Source: Thalassia testudinum
Taxonomy: Eukaryota; Streptophyta; Magnoliopsida; Alismatales; Hydrocharitaceae
Direction: 5' to 3'
DNA length: 64,000 nucleotides
NCBI GenBank assembly: GCA_037157565.1
Contig: JAZHRO010000050.1
Coordinates: 43,100,001 to 43,164,000, forward strand
Below the pieces are notes generated by a model that worked only from the letters and a program-made list of their open reading frames with translations, was not told the DNA's origin and ran no database searches. Shown in pieces: positions 41,561-54,309 of this stretch; within the stretch, counting starts at the first letter, position 1, and each line of letters starts with the position of its first letter. Position numbers and translations under genes: made by a program.

Positions 41561-42865
41561 TGATACGCCCCTCGACCCTAGGTGCGGACGAAGCAGCCAC
41601 GCTCTTAGTCGAACGGGTAGCCATCGGCCGGTAATCTCCTCGCGACTGCTGTCCTCCTCCTCGCGCCTGGAATCCGTGGCCTTCTACTTGTCCTCTAGTG
41701 CTCGACGCGGGAAGCATCTGCTGACCTCCTGCCCTAGACGGGCAGTCCCTCCTGATGTGGCCCTGCTGGCCACACTGGTAGCAAAGGGGTACTCGACTCC
41801 CACCCTCAGTGGGTCCCTGCTGACGGCTGGGCAGGGGTCTGGTGCTAGCAGCTGGCCCCTGTTGGGGGCCCCCAACGGCCGTTGACGGCCCTGCAAAGCT
41901 TGACGGCTCTCCTGCAGGAGCCATGTGCCTCCTCTCTTGTCGGCCTTGTGAGAAGTCTGGCTGGTAGGGCCGCTTCCTCCCACTGTCAGTGTCACGTGCG
42001 GACGGGTTGGTTTCTTCATTCGTCATAGCTGCCTCCACCACCCTCGAGAACGTAAGAAGCTTCAGGGGTTTGACATACCCCCGAATAGCAGGCCGGAGCC
42101 CCTCGGTGAACCTCCAAAGGTGCTCCTCCTCTGTAGCCACGGTTGTCGCTAAGAAACGAGACAGCTCTAGGAAACTCGTGCGGTACGCACTCACGGTCAT
42201 CGTCCCCTGGCGGAGAGTGTGGAACTCCCGCCTCCTCTGGTCCTACCACGTCTGGGGAAAGTACTGCTCGTAGAAGAGGGTGACGAACTGGTCCCAAGTC
42301 AGCTCGTCCCTCTCCTGACCCTTGACAGCCCTCCACCACTTGTGTGCCACGCTCTCTAGCTGGTACGTGGCAAAGGCCACGTGGCACTCCACAGGGGGGC
42401 GAAGAGTGTCAAATACCTTCTCGATCTGCTCGAGCTAGTCCTCTGCCTCGGTCGGGTCCTCATCCCCTTTGAAGGAGGGGGGCCTCAGCTTCTGGACTTG
42501 CCCGAAAAGCTCGTAATGGCGTTGAAGGGGAGACACTGGTACGCCTCGTGGTAAAGAAGCCTCATGCTTGGAAGTGCCGGAGGAAGGTGGGGGTGGTGGA
42601 GGCCCACCCCCTCCCCCGCGTCCAGCGCCGTGTCTGCCGTGTGGTCCCATAGAGGACACCCCCTCCGCAGCCCCAGGGAGGGGCGCTTGTGGCGGCGGGT
42701 GCAGCTCCTCTCGCACGATATCCCGTATCAGCTGCGCGAGGTCCTGGGCCTGAATGCTCGGGAGTAGTGGCTGGTCCACTGAGGCATCGAGCTTGACGCA
42801 CTAGCCCCTCCGACCTTGTCCTCGACCGCGTCCGCGCCCACCTCACTAGTCCCGCGTCGAGGCAT
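41561..42865 (-). pseudogene. Gag of element C
   Basis: The ATG at 42865-42863 (MPRRGTSEVG) is followed by a one-base loss in the Arg-rich region. The gag core (LRPPSFKGDEDPTEAED, FATYQLESVAHKWW type, MTVSAYRTSFLELSRF) lies in two frames. The zinc knuckle at 41783-41742 (CYQCGQQGHIRRDC) is intact, the only intact one of the three Tekay-like copies. The open frame 42200-41247 covers gag C-terminus and protease together, as expected of a Gag-Pol fusion. Confidence 0.88.
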
Positions 42866-43031
42866 CTCCTACAAGGAGATGCGAATACAGAACAGAAAAG
42901 ATGTCAATACTAATCGACATTCAACGAAGAAACCTTAAAACATATGTTAAAAGGTACGTTGTGGTGGCTACTCTAGTTACAGGTACATGAATTGGTTATT
43001 TTCCAGCCAGTTGGTTCACTTCTCGGGATGA

Positions 43032-43047
43032 CCTTGCTCTGATACCA
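43032..43047 (-). promoter_or_regulatory. Primer-binding site of element C (tRNA-iMet)
   Basis: Minus-strand TGGTATCAGAGCAAGG, three bases after the 5' LTR. It is an exact match, as in A. Confidence 0.92.
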
Positions 43048-43050
43048 TCT

Positions 43051-45849
43051 TGTTACGACCCGATTCTCGAATCCCTGCGAGACACGAGAATCGAACCAAC
43101 TCGACTGATCCCAAGACCTAGTCGTCCAACGAGGAAGTAACCAAAAAGCAGTAAAATAAACCACATTCACCATGCAAGTAAGTAACAGTAACAAAAGTAT
43201 AGCAGTAAAGAAAAGAACTACTACAGTACATACCACCACAACAGTAGAGAATTTAAAACAGGTACAGAATTATGATGTTTGCAATAAAGAGTACAAGGTG
43301 AAACAGAAATACTTACTACTGCAGAAATATGGTACAAGAAAAGTACAACTACTGGGCTCTACTAGGCCCAGCACCCTCCGCAGTCGCAGGCTCTGGCTAC
43401 TCAACACTGGGTCCTGAAAAGGTGACAATGGTGACACGTCAGTGAAACACTGAGTAGAGTGGCAACGAGCTAGCTAAGAAAATAGTAAAGGTGGATAAGT
43501 AGCTGTTATTTTTAATTTCTTTATTTCTCTATTTACTCTTTCTTGATTTATTTCTCAGATCTTTCTCTTGATCTCGAATGTTCGTTATGGGAACGATCTT
43601 GATTGCGGTCTTTTCCGAAAAGTAGAAGTAGCACGTGGTGCTTTCCTGGCTGGGAGAGTCCCCCGTGGTGGTCCTACCCTCAGTTAACCACCCTAAGGTC
43701 ACTGATGGGCGTAACAGTGACTACGGCACGCGCGATAAATACACGGGTAGCTACCTCACACTGGACGCAGTCAGTCGTTTCCGTTAACGAGTGCGCCCAA
43801 AGCACAGCACGGAACCAGTATAGGGCAGAGCCCTCTCAGTAACAGGGGTCTAGCCCCTCCACAGTCCACGCATCCTCACCTGACTACCCAGGTTTGCCCA
43901 GTGGGCCTAGCAAGTCGGTGTAGGATGGCTAGCTGAACCTCGGGCCCTGTGGGGTGGCTAGCTCTCTCCCTACACTAGCAGCTCTCCCTGGTATGGTGTA
44001 TGTGGGGGCTAGAAAGTCAGTGCAAAGTGGCCAAACTCACCCCGGTCTCGACCTGAGGGCGGCAAACTCCCCTCTACACTAAGAGGTAATATGTGCTTTC
44101 TTTGGTACCACGTACCCAAGAGACAACACACTTTCCCATTTTACTTTTGTAGTTCCATTCCTTTTATTTCCAGGAGTTCTACTCCTAATTCCCCGTAGGG
44201 TTAGTGCTCATGTTTTCTCAGGCCAAGCCATACTAAGTTTCATCATTTCAGGTTTGTTCTCATATAGTACGTATTTCCAACATTCAAACTTTTTTTCCTT
44301 TCCAATTTATATACAAGCAGCTCGTATTTAGTTTCCAAACAACAGTAATTACATGTAGCAGTTACTAGCAATAGTACTCTACATTTCACAGGCAACTGTT
44401 ATCCAATTACAGGCAATTATCATTATTTTATCTACTTATCCAAGACTGCAATTCAGGCATTCAAGACATTTGTTTCAGTATTTCTATTCATAGGATTCAT
44501 GCCACACCTTAGGATCTATCATTCAATCTAGTTTTCAGTCCTATGATTCATGCCATACCCTAGGATCTATCATTCAATCTAGTTTTCAGGTCCTAGGATT
44601 CATGCCATACCCTAGGATCTATCATTTAATTCAGATATGCATTAATGTTTGTAATTAACCAAGGGAAGCCACTCTACCCGCAAAATCGGGAGTGATGGGG
44701 GAGTGATCGGCATGTCCACATGCCTCCGCAACCCCCAAAACCGTAATAGAACGAGGTCCTAACACAAGGATCAACCACAAGGAACCACTCAGAATAGGAT
44801 ACAAGTATTTTAAACAAGTAGAGGAACTAATTCTGAGAAGAACAGAATCTTAAACGCAGAAATCGGACCTCGAACGGAATCTAAACGGGTCAAAAATGAC
44901 AATTCTATCTCAAATGAGACGTCTGGAACACCTTCCTGACGTCTTAAAAAGTGGTCCAGGTCATACCTCACTTCGCGCTGCTCTTCAGACGTCCAGGATC
45001 CCACTGAATCGTCTGGACCTAGTTCCAGACGTCCGACTATCACTCCGGACGTCTGGAGACGCTCTTCGCCATCTGGTGGCTTGCCCAAACTTCTGGGCCG
45101 TGTGGGAGGGCGTATCCCACGCCTTCTCGAAGCGAAACCTGCATGCGTATGCAAACACTCTCTCAATACGGCACGCAACAAAACTTCGGTGGAACAGCCT
45201 GCATGGTCGTATCCGCAAAAGGAGTAGAGGAGAAATTTCGTACCTTTCAGACGTCTGGAGCTCCCTCCTGACGTCGCCCGCGTCGTCTGGATGTAGGTCC
45301 AGACGTCTGATTCTGGAAAAATTTCCCAGAATCAGAACCTCCTCGTGTTCTTCCCGCTGCGCGCAGCCGCGCCGCCCTCGCCCGCCTGCTGCCTGAGTTG
45401 CAGGAGCACCGGGGTAACCTCCCTAGCACCATGCTCCCGCTGCGCACCCGTCGACCGACCCCGAGCCGCTCCGGCGAGCTCGCTCTCTCTTCCTCATGCG
45501 CTCTCCCTCTTCTCCCCTCTAGCTGCACCTCCTCCTCTCCGCATGCACCCGGCAGCAGCTGCTGCCCTCTCTCTCTCTCTCTCTCACGCTCATGCTGGAA
45601 GAAGGAGGAGACAGTGGAGTGGTGGGTGAGGGAGAGGGAAGGGGGGAGAGGGGTATTTGAAGGCATCGGGGGAGAAAAAGCGTCTGTAGGTCGGCGGGTT
45701 CAGTCTGCGCGCGCACACGTGCAGACTCGCAATCGTACGCACGTAAAAATTTATTTCCAGACGTTTGGGAAGGCGTCCAGATGTCTGACCAGATGGTTGG
45801 ACCAACTCCCAGATGTCTTAAAAAGCGTTTGATGTCTCGGGTCTTAACA
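43051..45849 (-). repeat. Element C 5' LTR
   Basis: On the minus strand it starts TGTTAAGACCCGAG and ends GGGTCGTAACA. The 2.8-kb full-length form keeps the 52-bp repeat array (about 44506-44640), the conserved block (43743-43783) and GACGTC sites at 44920-45330 and 45757-45825. A TC run lies at about 45572-45592. Confidence 0.94.
44920..45330. promoter_or_regulatory. Array of AGACGTCTG-type palindromes in 5' LTR of C
   Basis: Contains 'gagacgtctggaac', 'cagacgtccagg', 'cagacgtccgac', 'cggacgtctggag', 'cagacgtctggag' and 'cagacgtctgatt', plus GACGTC halves with one change. It is the orthologue of 12113-12515 in B. Confidence 0.65.
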
Positions 45850-47164
45850 CTAGGATGCTTAGGTTTTCTGTAGAGAACGTAGAAAATCAAAATAGGGTTC
45901 AGACAGCCTTATCTGACGTCTAATCTGAAAATCAGACATCTGATAATGACTTTTAGGACGTCTGACTGTTGACTCAGTTAGTTCTATCTAATGAAATCAG
46001 ACGTCTAAGCAGATGTCTGATGCCTTTGCCAGATGTCCAATTAGTGGACCGTTGGCTTCCTTAGCAAACATTGAGAGCCTCATATCAGACGCCCGTAGAG
46101 GAGCCCAGACGTCTGATACATGACCGTTTTGCCTCGGCTGACCCAAAATCTCTTCTCAGAGATTTTCTAGCCATTGTACTCCCTTGGGAATCCATTTCCA
46201 TAGAAAAATAGGTTTCCAAACGTCCAGACATTATGCCAGATGTCCTGTGTGTCGTCTGATGGACTTTCCCTAGAACCCTATTTTGATTTGATTCAAGTCA
46301 GGAAGGAAACCCGCCTAAAATCAGACGTTTCGCTTTGTTCCTAGACGTCTTAAACGAGATTTCCAGACATCTGATGCTAGGACCAGACGTCTGATAACCC
46401 TGTAAGAGTCATGATTGATCCTACTTCTGACTTGATTCTCTTGGAGGTTGTACCCAACGGCTGTGGAAGGCTTCCAAGGCCTTCCAAAGCCTTCCTAGGC
46501 CCTCTATAAATATAGGAGGACCCCTTGGCTTGTGAGACACACCAAGCAACACACTTTCACACCATTTTGTGTCCTTTGATCTTAAGAAGAAAGCTCTAGC
46601 TCTCCAAGCCTAGTTCTACATCTAGAGAGCTTGATTCATGTGCACCCGCTCTCCCACCGATGTTACGAGAGCGTTGCTATGCCAAAGTGTGGTTCACGCA
46701 TACGTGTCACTGATTCGATGCACTTCTAAGCAAAGGGAAGCATCCTAACACCTATAGTAGCTTAGTTTAAGAATTACTTTGTTGGCTCTATAGGACTATT
46801 CTTGTATTTGTTACTTTGTTATTTGGTTGGGTATTCGCCTTGCGAATTCCCGTCTCCATCGAGGGACAAAATTCTTCTCGTGAAGAGAAGGGGTTTGAGG
46901 CATACTACCCTCGTTCAAAGTAGTGTTGTTGTAAGAGGTTGAATCACCCTCGTTTAAGTGATTCAGTTAGTGGATTTGATCGACTAGGTCGATCGAAAAA
47001 TCTTAACTCGAGAGGGTTAGGTGGTGATTTTCACCCGGTTTGGGTTTCCACCTAAAAATACTTGTGCCTTATTATGTGATTGCTATTTTTGTGAGATTGT
47101 CTATTTTAATTTTGCATTTTTTACGTCACGCTGATCTTACCTCCTCCAAGTAGGTGAAATTACA
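45850..47164 (+). repeat. Element D 3' LTR, part 2
   Basis: Resumes the D LTR after element C, starting with the CTAGG target copy (45850-45854) and ending TTACA at 47164. A GACGTC array is at 45911-46398 and a TATAAATA box at 46505-46512. It matches 31875-33244 with small deletions. Confidence 0.92.
45911..46398. promoter_or_regulatory. Array of AGACGTCTG-type palindromes in 3' LTR of D
   Basis: Collinear with 31931-32478; several cores are GACGTC here where the 5' LTR has GACATC or GATGTC and vice versa, so the ancestral state at most sites was probably GACGTC. Confidence 0.7.
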
Positions 47165-47169
47165 GTTTA
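47165..47169. repeat. Target-site duplication, right copy (element D)
   Basis: GTTTA, identical to 31519-31523. Confidence 0.88.
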
Positions 47170-50100
47170 CTCATGTACTTAAATGACAATAGTTCTTTAC
47201 CTATCTTTATTGAGTAAAATATCCAAGAAACCCCTAGGTTCTAAAGTAATTTTGATGTTTATTTTATATATTTTTTTTGGACTCAGTTAAGAGCCTCTTT
47301 TTCTGAAGCATGCTGAGATGTTATTCATAACAAGTATTTTTTCTCAAGCAGTAATTCTTTTCTTGGGTGCAACTGTTGTCAACTTCCCAAGTTCTTGATT
47401 TATTTCTTTGGGTGTGAGAGTGGTCATCTTCCTTAGAACTAATTGTTGCCTTTCATCAGGAGTGATTATAGTCATCTCCTCAATAATTTGATTTCCTTTT
47501 CTTTGGTGTAACCATGGCCATCTCCTCGAGAATTATTTTTCTTTGAGAAATTGGTAGCGCTTATTCTTTTTGGATTTGAATTATGAAAAGTAGACTCTTC
47601 TATGTTTTTACATCTTCTGAGAAATTGCTTAATTGAGTGAAATTGGCAGAGAATAATTTTTTGGAAATCAGATTGATTCCTTATGATCATCTTGTATTTT
47701 ATCTTAAATGGATAAGTTAGTAATCATAAAAATATTGAGGTAATTTTATCCCTCAACACCGTGCTATTAACCTTGGTCCTTCATACTTTGCACGCACTTT
47801 GAGGACACATTGCTAGGTTAATTGTTAGATAAATATGTCCAAACATGCATTAAAGAGGCATTCTTAATGTTAATGACATGAAACACTACTTAGATGGTGT
47901 TTTGGAACTCACTAATGTGTAGTGCACGAGAAGTGGATTTTGTACAACCTTGGATTGTAAAATTCAAAATTCGAAAGGCCCTTGAATCGGCCAAAATTAG
48001 CCAAACGAGGTTTTGGCTAGTCTGAATTAGCCTTGGGTTGGTTGGGTCTGGGCCACACCTAAACCTATATAGCTATGTGGAAGCCTTCAATTCATCATCT
48101 AGTCGCATTGCAGATCGCCAACATGACGCAATCCTAGCCGTTGGCACCTTCCCCTATGTCTGTATCCACTTGGGCATGCCCCATTTGCGAATATGTCGCA
48201 CCCCTCTTGCACGAATCACACCTGTACACACGATTGGTCTACATGTATAACTCCAACATAATGGAGTAGTTAGAGCCATTGAGGGGGCTCCACATCAGCA
48301 CCTCCCCATGCCTTCATATGCAGACCCTATCGCGTAAGTGCCCCCCCACCCCCCCCATGCACAATCACTCCATATTCCTATGCTTCACAGTCTTCTTGAT
48401 TTTTCTTTCTCCTCCATTCTATTCTTTCTTTCTTTTCTTTTGTCTTCTCTCTCTTCATCGGAAGTTGTGTCACAAGAGGAATAAATGCCCAACCCAAGTT
48501 TGGACTCCATTGAGTTATTTGTAGAGATTAGGAGTTCTTATGAGGTTGGGATACTTAGGTTTTACCTACATACCTTTGAAATGTGTTTTCTTACATAACT
48601 TAAGCTTCAGACTATAGATTTTTATGAAACAAGACTCGTCCAAAAGCTTGCGATGAGATAAATTCAAAAGCCAAGACTTTTTCTTCAATTTGTATGGAAG
48701 AAAATTCCATACGTGACCTATTTCGGGTAGGTTTGACTAAGGTTTAACTATAGATGCAAGTTTTCATGCTTATAAGGTATGCTAACATGATTTGTGTCTA
48801 CTGAAAATCAATGCCATTTGGTGTGCATTTTCAACAAAATATTAATTTTCTTTTCATATTGGTGAGCCATGTGATGGGAAACTCCGAAATGACTTGAGAA
48901 GTAAAAGTTCATGATAAGTCAATTTGCAACAAAGAGCAAATGTTGAGAATGCATTGATTTATTAGTGTTGAATCAATATTTTATTGAGTTATTACTTCAC
49001 AATGACCTAGTAAAAAATGAAATAGATTAGAATGCTAAAGTCAAGTGACAATAGATAATGACGCATGGTTTGGCATAATGCAAGGTGCCTAGTAGTTCTC
49101 TTAGTTTATGACTAGCACTTCTCCAGACTTTTTCTTTAAGGGTGGAGTTCTGGCCCTTAACATAGGGTAACATGAAGGACGAATACTATAGATTAAAGTA
49201 TGGGTTAAGGACAAGGCCAATGAGATATTGGGTGATCTTGTATTTGCCGATGGCATGCTTGGAAAACATCTTGCTCATGTAGAGTGAGTAATGGCAAGGT
49301 AGTGTACATGGACGAGGTTGCTTTGAGGAGGTTTCGTGAGTGTTCTATTGGAGAATGCTAACGGATCAAGCAAATTGATGAAATGTGAGGTGCCCCGTGT
49401 CAATATGTAGTAGCTCTCTAAGATGGTGATCATCCATACAAATGCAAAGTTTGAGGGATCAATCTTGCTGATGAGATGGCAGTAATAAATAGTCCACATC
49501 AGCAATCAAGATTTTCCATTTGGCATGCACCTGATTGTGGCATAGGACTTGTTGTGGTAGTGATGGTAACATTATCATTAGCCATAATTAGCTTGAATTA
49601 GTCAGAATCAAGAGATAAGTGCTCCTGAATAATTGCCTGAGGACTGTAATTCCACTCAGATCAGTTTTGAGGAGAGAACAATAAAATAGGGTTAAATTTG
49701 CAGTTTTAACATCACATAATGAATGCAGAGTAACCACAGGGCCACCCAGGGGTTAATTAGAAGTCAATTGAGCATTAAAGACTAAAAAGTGGGTTAGCAT
49801 TGACACACACATGGCTTCATGCATTTCGAGAACTTAAACAATACATAAAACCCTAATTTCAACCCTACTTGAATTGAAGAGGTTTTGGTCAGGATAAAAT
49901 TCATCTAAACCGCATACAATTCATATAAAAATATTTTAAGAGGTTTGGTACCCTTGGTTTGGCCATCTGAACCTATTTTGACATAGAATAGAGTTTCAGA
50001 CAGGATTGTACCCTAATATGGGCTTCTGTGTACATTGCCTAGTCAAATGTAATCAAAACTCAAAGCCAATTTTACCATTAGATTGCTTGGGTCCAAATTA

Positions 50101-51446
50101 GGTTAATATCAAAATTTGAGCCCAATCAGAGTTTATCCTGACCTAGTTTGCAATCTAGTCCCTCAAATCCTATTTCTTATACCTAAACCCTAAGTTTCAA
50201 ATTTCTTTGCAATTCAGTCCCAAACTTTATCATTTCCTTCGTGAAATAGCCCCTGCCACCATGATTGGTCTAAACAGAATCACCCAAAGCACACTGACTT
50301 TCAAATTGGGAAATATCTCACGTTTGAACTCCAATCCCTCTAAATTTGGAGGGATTGGTCATCAAGGGATTCCCTACCGATTGCACCTCCTGGTTGCCCA
50401 GATGGGAGCATGTAAAGCTCCATTGAACCCTCAATTTAGAAAGATGAAACCTCTCCGATTCCTTGAGAAAATCTCGCAAAACATAGGAATTTAGAGCACA
50501 TTGAAGCTCTATATGAGTTCCTCTGAGTCCTAGCATTTGACTCAGCTAGGTTTTAGGCCGAAGGACCCCTTCTCTCCTTCCTTTGACCAGCTTCAACTTC
50601 AGCTCCGGTGAACTCCTCAATCTTCCTTCGTCGCCCCCTACCACATATGATAGGCAGAGGGAACTTCTTCCTCGAAGTCTTCCTCATCTAGTGCACATCA
50701 GCTAGCGTCGTCTACCCCTTCGTTGTTGCTGCTTCTCACCACTGGAGCATTCACCTTCTCCGGCGTTGGCCAATCATAGTCGATGCTAATTTCCCTCCCC
50801 TTCGACGATAATCTTGGTTCTTCCTTCCCTTCTTTTCTCTAGTTAAGATTAGGACCCTTATCTCCCAAATTCAGTTGCTGTATCACCTTCTGCCCTTCCG
50901 TCTTCTCCGCCTCTAGCAAGGACTTCGACGAAGCTGTGCACTCACTACACTCCACCAAATCGCCCACTTCCACTCCCAGAAGCTTCACTGCAATACCCTC
51001 ATCGAAAGCCCCAACTTAATTTGGGCTTTTATCTACTCTACCACTCCCTTAAACAAACCCATCATTCACTGTCATCTCCATCACCGACAAACCACCATAC
51101 ACCTCCAATCAGCTCATAATAAAATGTTTATTTATGATAGTTCCTAGGTCTTGCATTGCATATCATAGTATAAATATTGCATAACATTCATTGTATTGCA
51201 TTTAGGATAGTTTGTATATTCTGTATATTAATTCCAACATTTTATATGCCTAGGAGGTAGTGCAACATCTTTACGGGCTTCGGATGAAGAATCCGATCGT
51301 ACGAATGGAATTGAAGCAACGATCGCAGTCCGTCATCGCAAAAATCACCTTGATTAGAGCTTCGTAGCATCCTCTACAAGAAGGAGATGGACGGCCCAGA
51401 TGGCGCCATGTGGCACCATCTAGAGCGCACTACATGGGGCGCTGCC
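47170..51446. other. Non-coding stretch between D and F
   Basis: No coding region with recognisable homology. It holds a degenerate 46-bp tandem repeat (47355-47540), a C-rich run near 48332-48356, T/C-rich tracts at 48400-48455, and a C/T-rich stretch at 50560-50960 of moderate GC. The last 200 bases before F resemble, inverted, part of the window start. I see no RNA gene. Confidence 0.45.
47355..47540. repeat. Degenerate tandem repeat, about 46-bp period
   Basis: Four blocks carry 'gtcaactt', 'gtcatctt', 'gtcatctcctc' and 'gccatctcctc', starting at 47378, 47423, 47471 and 47517. Each is preceded by a 'ttgggtg' or 'ttggtg' type word or its decayed equivalent. Spacings are 45, 48 and 46. Confidence 0.5.
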
Positions 51447-53134
51447 TGATTGCACTGCAAAAATATGCCTGCAATTGTGTCGTCTTGTGCTATTTCCTAG
51501 CATTACCAATGCATATTAGGTCCCATAGTTGCAATGTAAAAATACACGCATGCATGCATTTAATTGAGAAGGGAGGAGAATAAAATAAGTGGCCTTGCAA
51601 TTTACATTTTTCTTGAAGTGCTTCTTCACAAAATTCACCATCTTTTTATTTTTTATTTCACTTGATTTTTAATGCTTCCCGCGGCTGCATGCATCTTCTT
51701 CTTCTCCTCGCTCCATGCTTCCCTGCAGCAGCCCTCTCCCTGCCAACCGCAGCAGCCCTCTCCCTACCAAGCCATACCAACCTTTCCTTGCAGCCGCATG
51801 TGAGCCATGCTCTTCCTCTTCTTTAAAAAGACCACGGTTTCTTCTTCTTCAACAGCTTGGTCCCAGCCAAAAAAACCTGCAGCTTCTTCTCCAGGTTACC
51901 ATCCTCTCCTCCCTCTCCCTCCATATGCCGGCCCTCCTCGGAGACACCCGGTGGACAGGAGTCTTCACTGTGGTGAGCACCCACCACCGTGAAACCACTA
52001 CCGCCCAGCTCTTCAAAGAGCCGGTGGGCGTGGTGGCCTTCTTCACTATTTTTTTCGTTCAGGCACCTTCAGCCATTGCCGCAAGCTTCAAGGTTTGAAG
52101 CTTGAAGCTTGGCGGCAGCAGCAGCAGCAGCCCCAGCCCATTCCACGCAAACCTACAGGCCGCCCTCGCCTCTGCACGAGCCTGCAGGTCTCTCCACCTC
52201 CCACTTCCTCTCTCTATCGTGCTCTCTCTTCCGCCCACAACCGGCCATCGCGCGTCACTGCAGCGGCCGGCCAAGACTCTCCGTACGTCCCTGCCAACTC
52301 CTGCAAGCCTCTGCGCAAGCAGCAGGTCGCCCTCGCCCTCCACCGCGCACAACAACAGCCTTCTCCGCACGCTTTGTCGCAACCTTCCCCCCGCAAGCCA
52401 TCAGCCGGAGCCACTCCGCCGCGTGCGCCGAGCCGGTCACACTCGCAGCACAGGCAGCAGGCGGTCGCGCGGTTTGGCAGACCACTATAGCCACTGTTCA
52501 TGCCAGTCTGCGCGATACTGTGGCTACAGTGGGGTGACCGGTGAGCTTCTCACTTTACTGGTACCCGCCGCTGCTACCGTCATTCGCCCGTGCGCGTGCC
52601 CGCCTACGCGTCTCTGCCCGCGTCACCCGCTCAAGCCCGCATACGTCTACGAGCGCAAGCCCTCTCCCAGTGCCTGCCTTCACCTGCTCTCCTCGCCCTC
52701 GCATGCCTGCGAGCACAAGCGCCTGCCCTTCACGCAGTGCGGTGCGCTGCGGCCTCCTCTGCGTGCGCCCGCTCCCTCCAATGCTCGCCTCTCTGCACAT
52801 ACGCGCTTGCACAAGGGCGCGTGGATCAGACGACGGCCCTGAAGCTCAGACGCCTTAACCGCTCCAGCCCTTCACTCCAGCAGCACAGCCTCTCCCGCTC
52901 TCTCTCTCTCTCTCACTCTCTCTCACAACACTCTCTTTACCGACGCTCACACACATTCACACACACTTCCATACACACACACACACCTATACACTATTAC
53001 ATACATATATATATATACGTATACATATATATATTGATATATATATATACATATATTTATATACATATATATATATACATATATATATACTTATATTTAT
53101 ACACATAATAGTACCTATATACTTATGTATTAGT

Positions 53135-53167
<33 letters not shown>

Positions 53168-53312
53168 CTTATATCTATATATATTGTAGTATTTATATAA
53201 CTAAGTATTAGTATACATACATATATATATATATAGATATATATATATACACATATATCTATATATATACAAATATACATACATTTATATACATATATAT
53301 ATCTATATATAC

Positions 53313-53343
<31 letters not shown>

Positions 53344-54309
53344 GATATACTTATCTTCATATTTCTATATATACATACACACATAAATATATACATCTAT
53401 ATAGTATCATATACATACATATACATATAAATATATACACACACACATATATATATATAGATCTATACATATATCTATCTATACATATACTTATATATAT
53501 ATATATATTTACATACCTATATATATATACACATACATATATACATATATAACTACATATATATACCTATATATTTATAACCACATATATACATATAGAT
53601 ATATTTACATATATACATATATAGATATATTTTCACATTATTTACCATACGTGGTATCGCGGGAATATCTGCACCAGTTGCTGATATTCCTCGTCCTGTC
53701 ACACACATATTCCACCATCCATCTCACACTCCACGCGGCACCTCGTCCTGTCAGTTGCACCTTTCTAGACGACGATCGACTCGACATTGTGCTACACTCC
53801 ATCTCCGCCTCCACCCCCACCCCTTTATACATATATAGTATATACATATATATCTATACTATGTTTACTTTATTTCTATTTCTCTTGCATGCCCATAAAA
53901 AAAGATAAAAAAGATATATAAAAGAGAAAAGATAATCTTTGACTTGCAGGTAATCCGTCATGCGAGTAGCAAGACCCGTTTTGGAACCCTGTTTTGGCTC
54001 AAAGCCAAGAAATCAATTTTGTGGGTGTGCCTCAAGGACAAAGGTTACCAGAAAAAAACCTAAATAGAAAAAAAAAAACCAAAAACACAATAAACGAATG
54101 GAAGAGACTCATTGTATGAAAGGCGTAGAAACTTAACTTGTAACCCCACTTCCCTGAGTTCGACCCTGGGCCTAAAACTGACAAGATAAAATTGAGTAGG
54201 CCAGGTTAAAAATTTTGTAAAGAGATGGTTAGGTCCAATTTAGGTTAACCACTATACACACTCCAATGATACAATCATCATATTAACAACCTATTCGGGT
54301 CCGACACCA
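51447..54309 (+). repeat. Element F 5' LTR
   Basis: 2863 bp. It contains a 1.1-kb GC-rich, CT-rich block (51868-52985) absent from the 3' LTR, then a long TA/TACA microsatellite (about 52990-53640), then shared sequence to the GACACCA end. The GC-rich block is open in several frames (longest 52102-52842, 246 codons, Ser/Pro/Leu/Arg-rich). This looks compositional, without domain similarity that I can recognise. Confidence 0.9.
52990..53640. repeat. TA/TACA-rich microsatellite in 5' LTR of F
   Basis: About 650 bp of TATA and TACATA tracts, preceded by (CT)n at about 52895-52925 and (CA)n near 52950-52985. The equivalent in the other LTR is 62108-62590, with different length and order. Confidence 0.9.

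Larger units (their letters stand above)
35694..45849 (-). mobile_element. Element C: Tekay-like Ty3/gypsy retrotransposon nested in D
   Basis: Same family as B, on the minus strand. The LTRs are 43051-45849 (5') and 35694-38040 (3'), and the primer site is at 43032-43047. Gag to chromodomain lie between them, with many frameshifts and stops. The target copies ATAGG (35689-35693) and CTAGG (45850-45854) agree at four of five positions. The interrupted D LTR resumes exactly where expected from its 5' copy. C is therefore the youngest of the E-D-C stack. Confidence 0.94.
31524..47164 (+). mobile_element. Element D: SIRE-like Ty1/copia derivative without pol, interrupted by C
   Basis: The 5' LTR is 31524-33244, followed by a tRNA-iMet-like primer site, gag, a coiled-coil region, a polypurine tract and a 3' LTR split into 35343-35693 and 45850-47164 by element C. 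Perfect GTTTA duplications flank the whole. Without C it is about 5.5 kb. The UBN2-type gag with an acidic, lysine-rich tail and the LTR start with 'ttttgatgataacaaaa' are features of the SIRE lineage. No protease, integrase or RT sequence lies between gag and the 3' LTR, so mobility depended on another element. Confidence 0.9.

Noticed and set aside
52102..52842. 246-codon reading frame in the 5' LTR of F as a host gene
   Set aside because: The region is open in several overlapping frames because of GC- and CT-rich composition, contains low-complexity Ser/Pro/Arg stretches, has no recognisable domain, and lies inside an LTR.
52990..53640. TA-rich arrays as coding, since long Tyr/Ile-rich frames appear on both strands
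   Set aside because: Translation of TA and TACA repeats yields Tyr-Ile runs in any frame; this is a microsatellite artefact.
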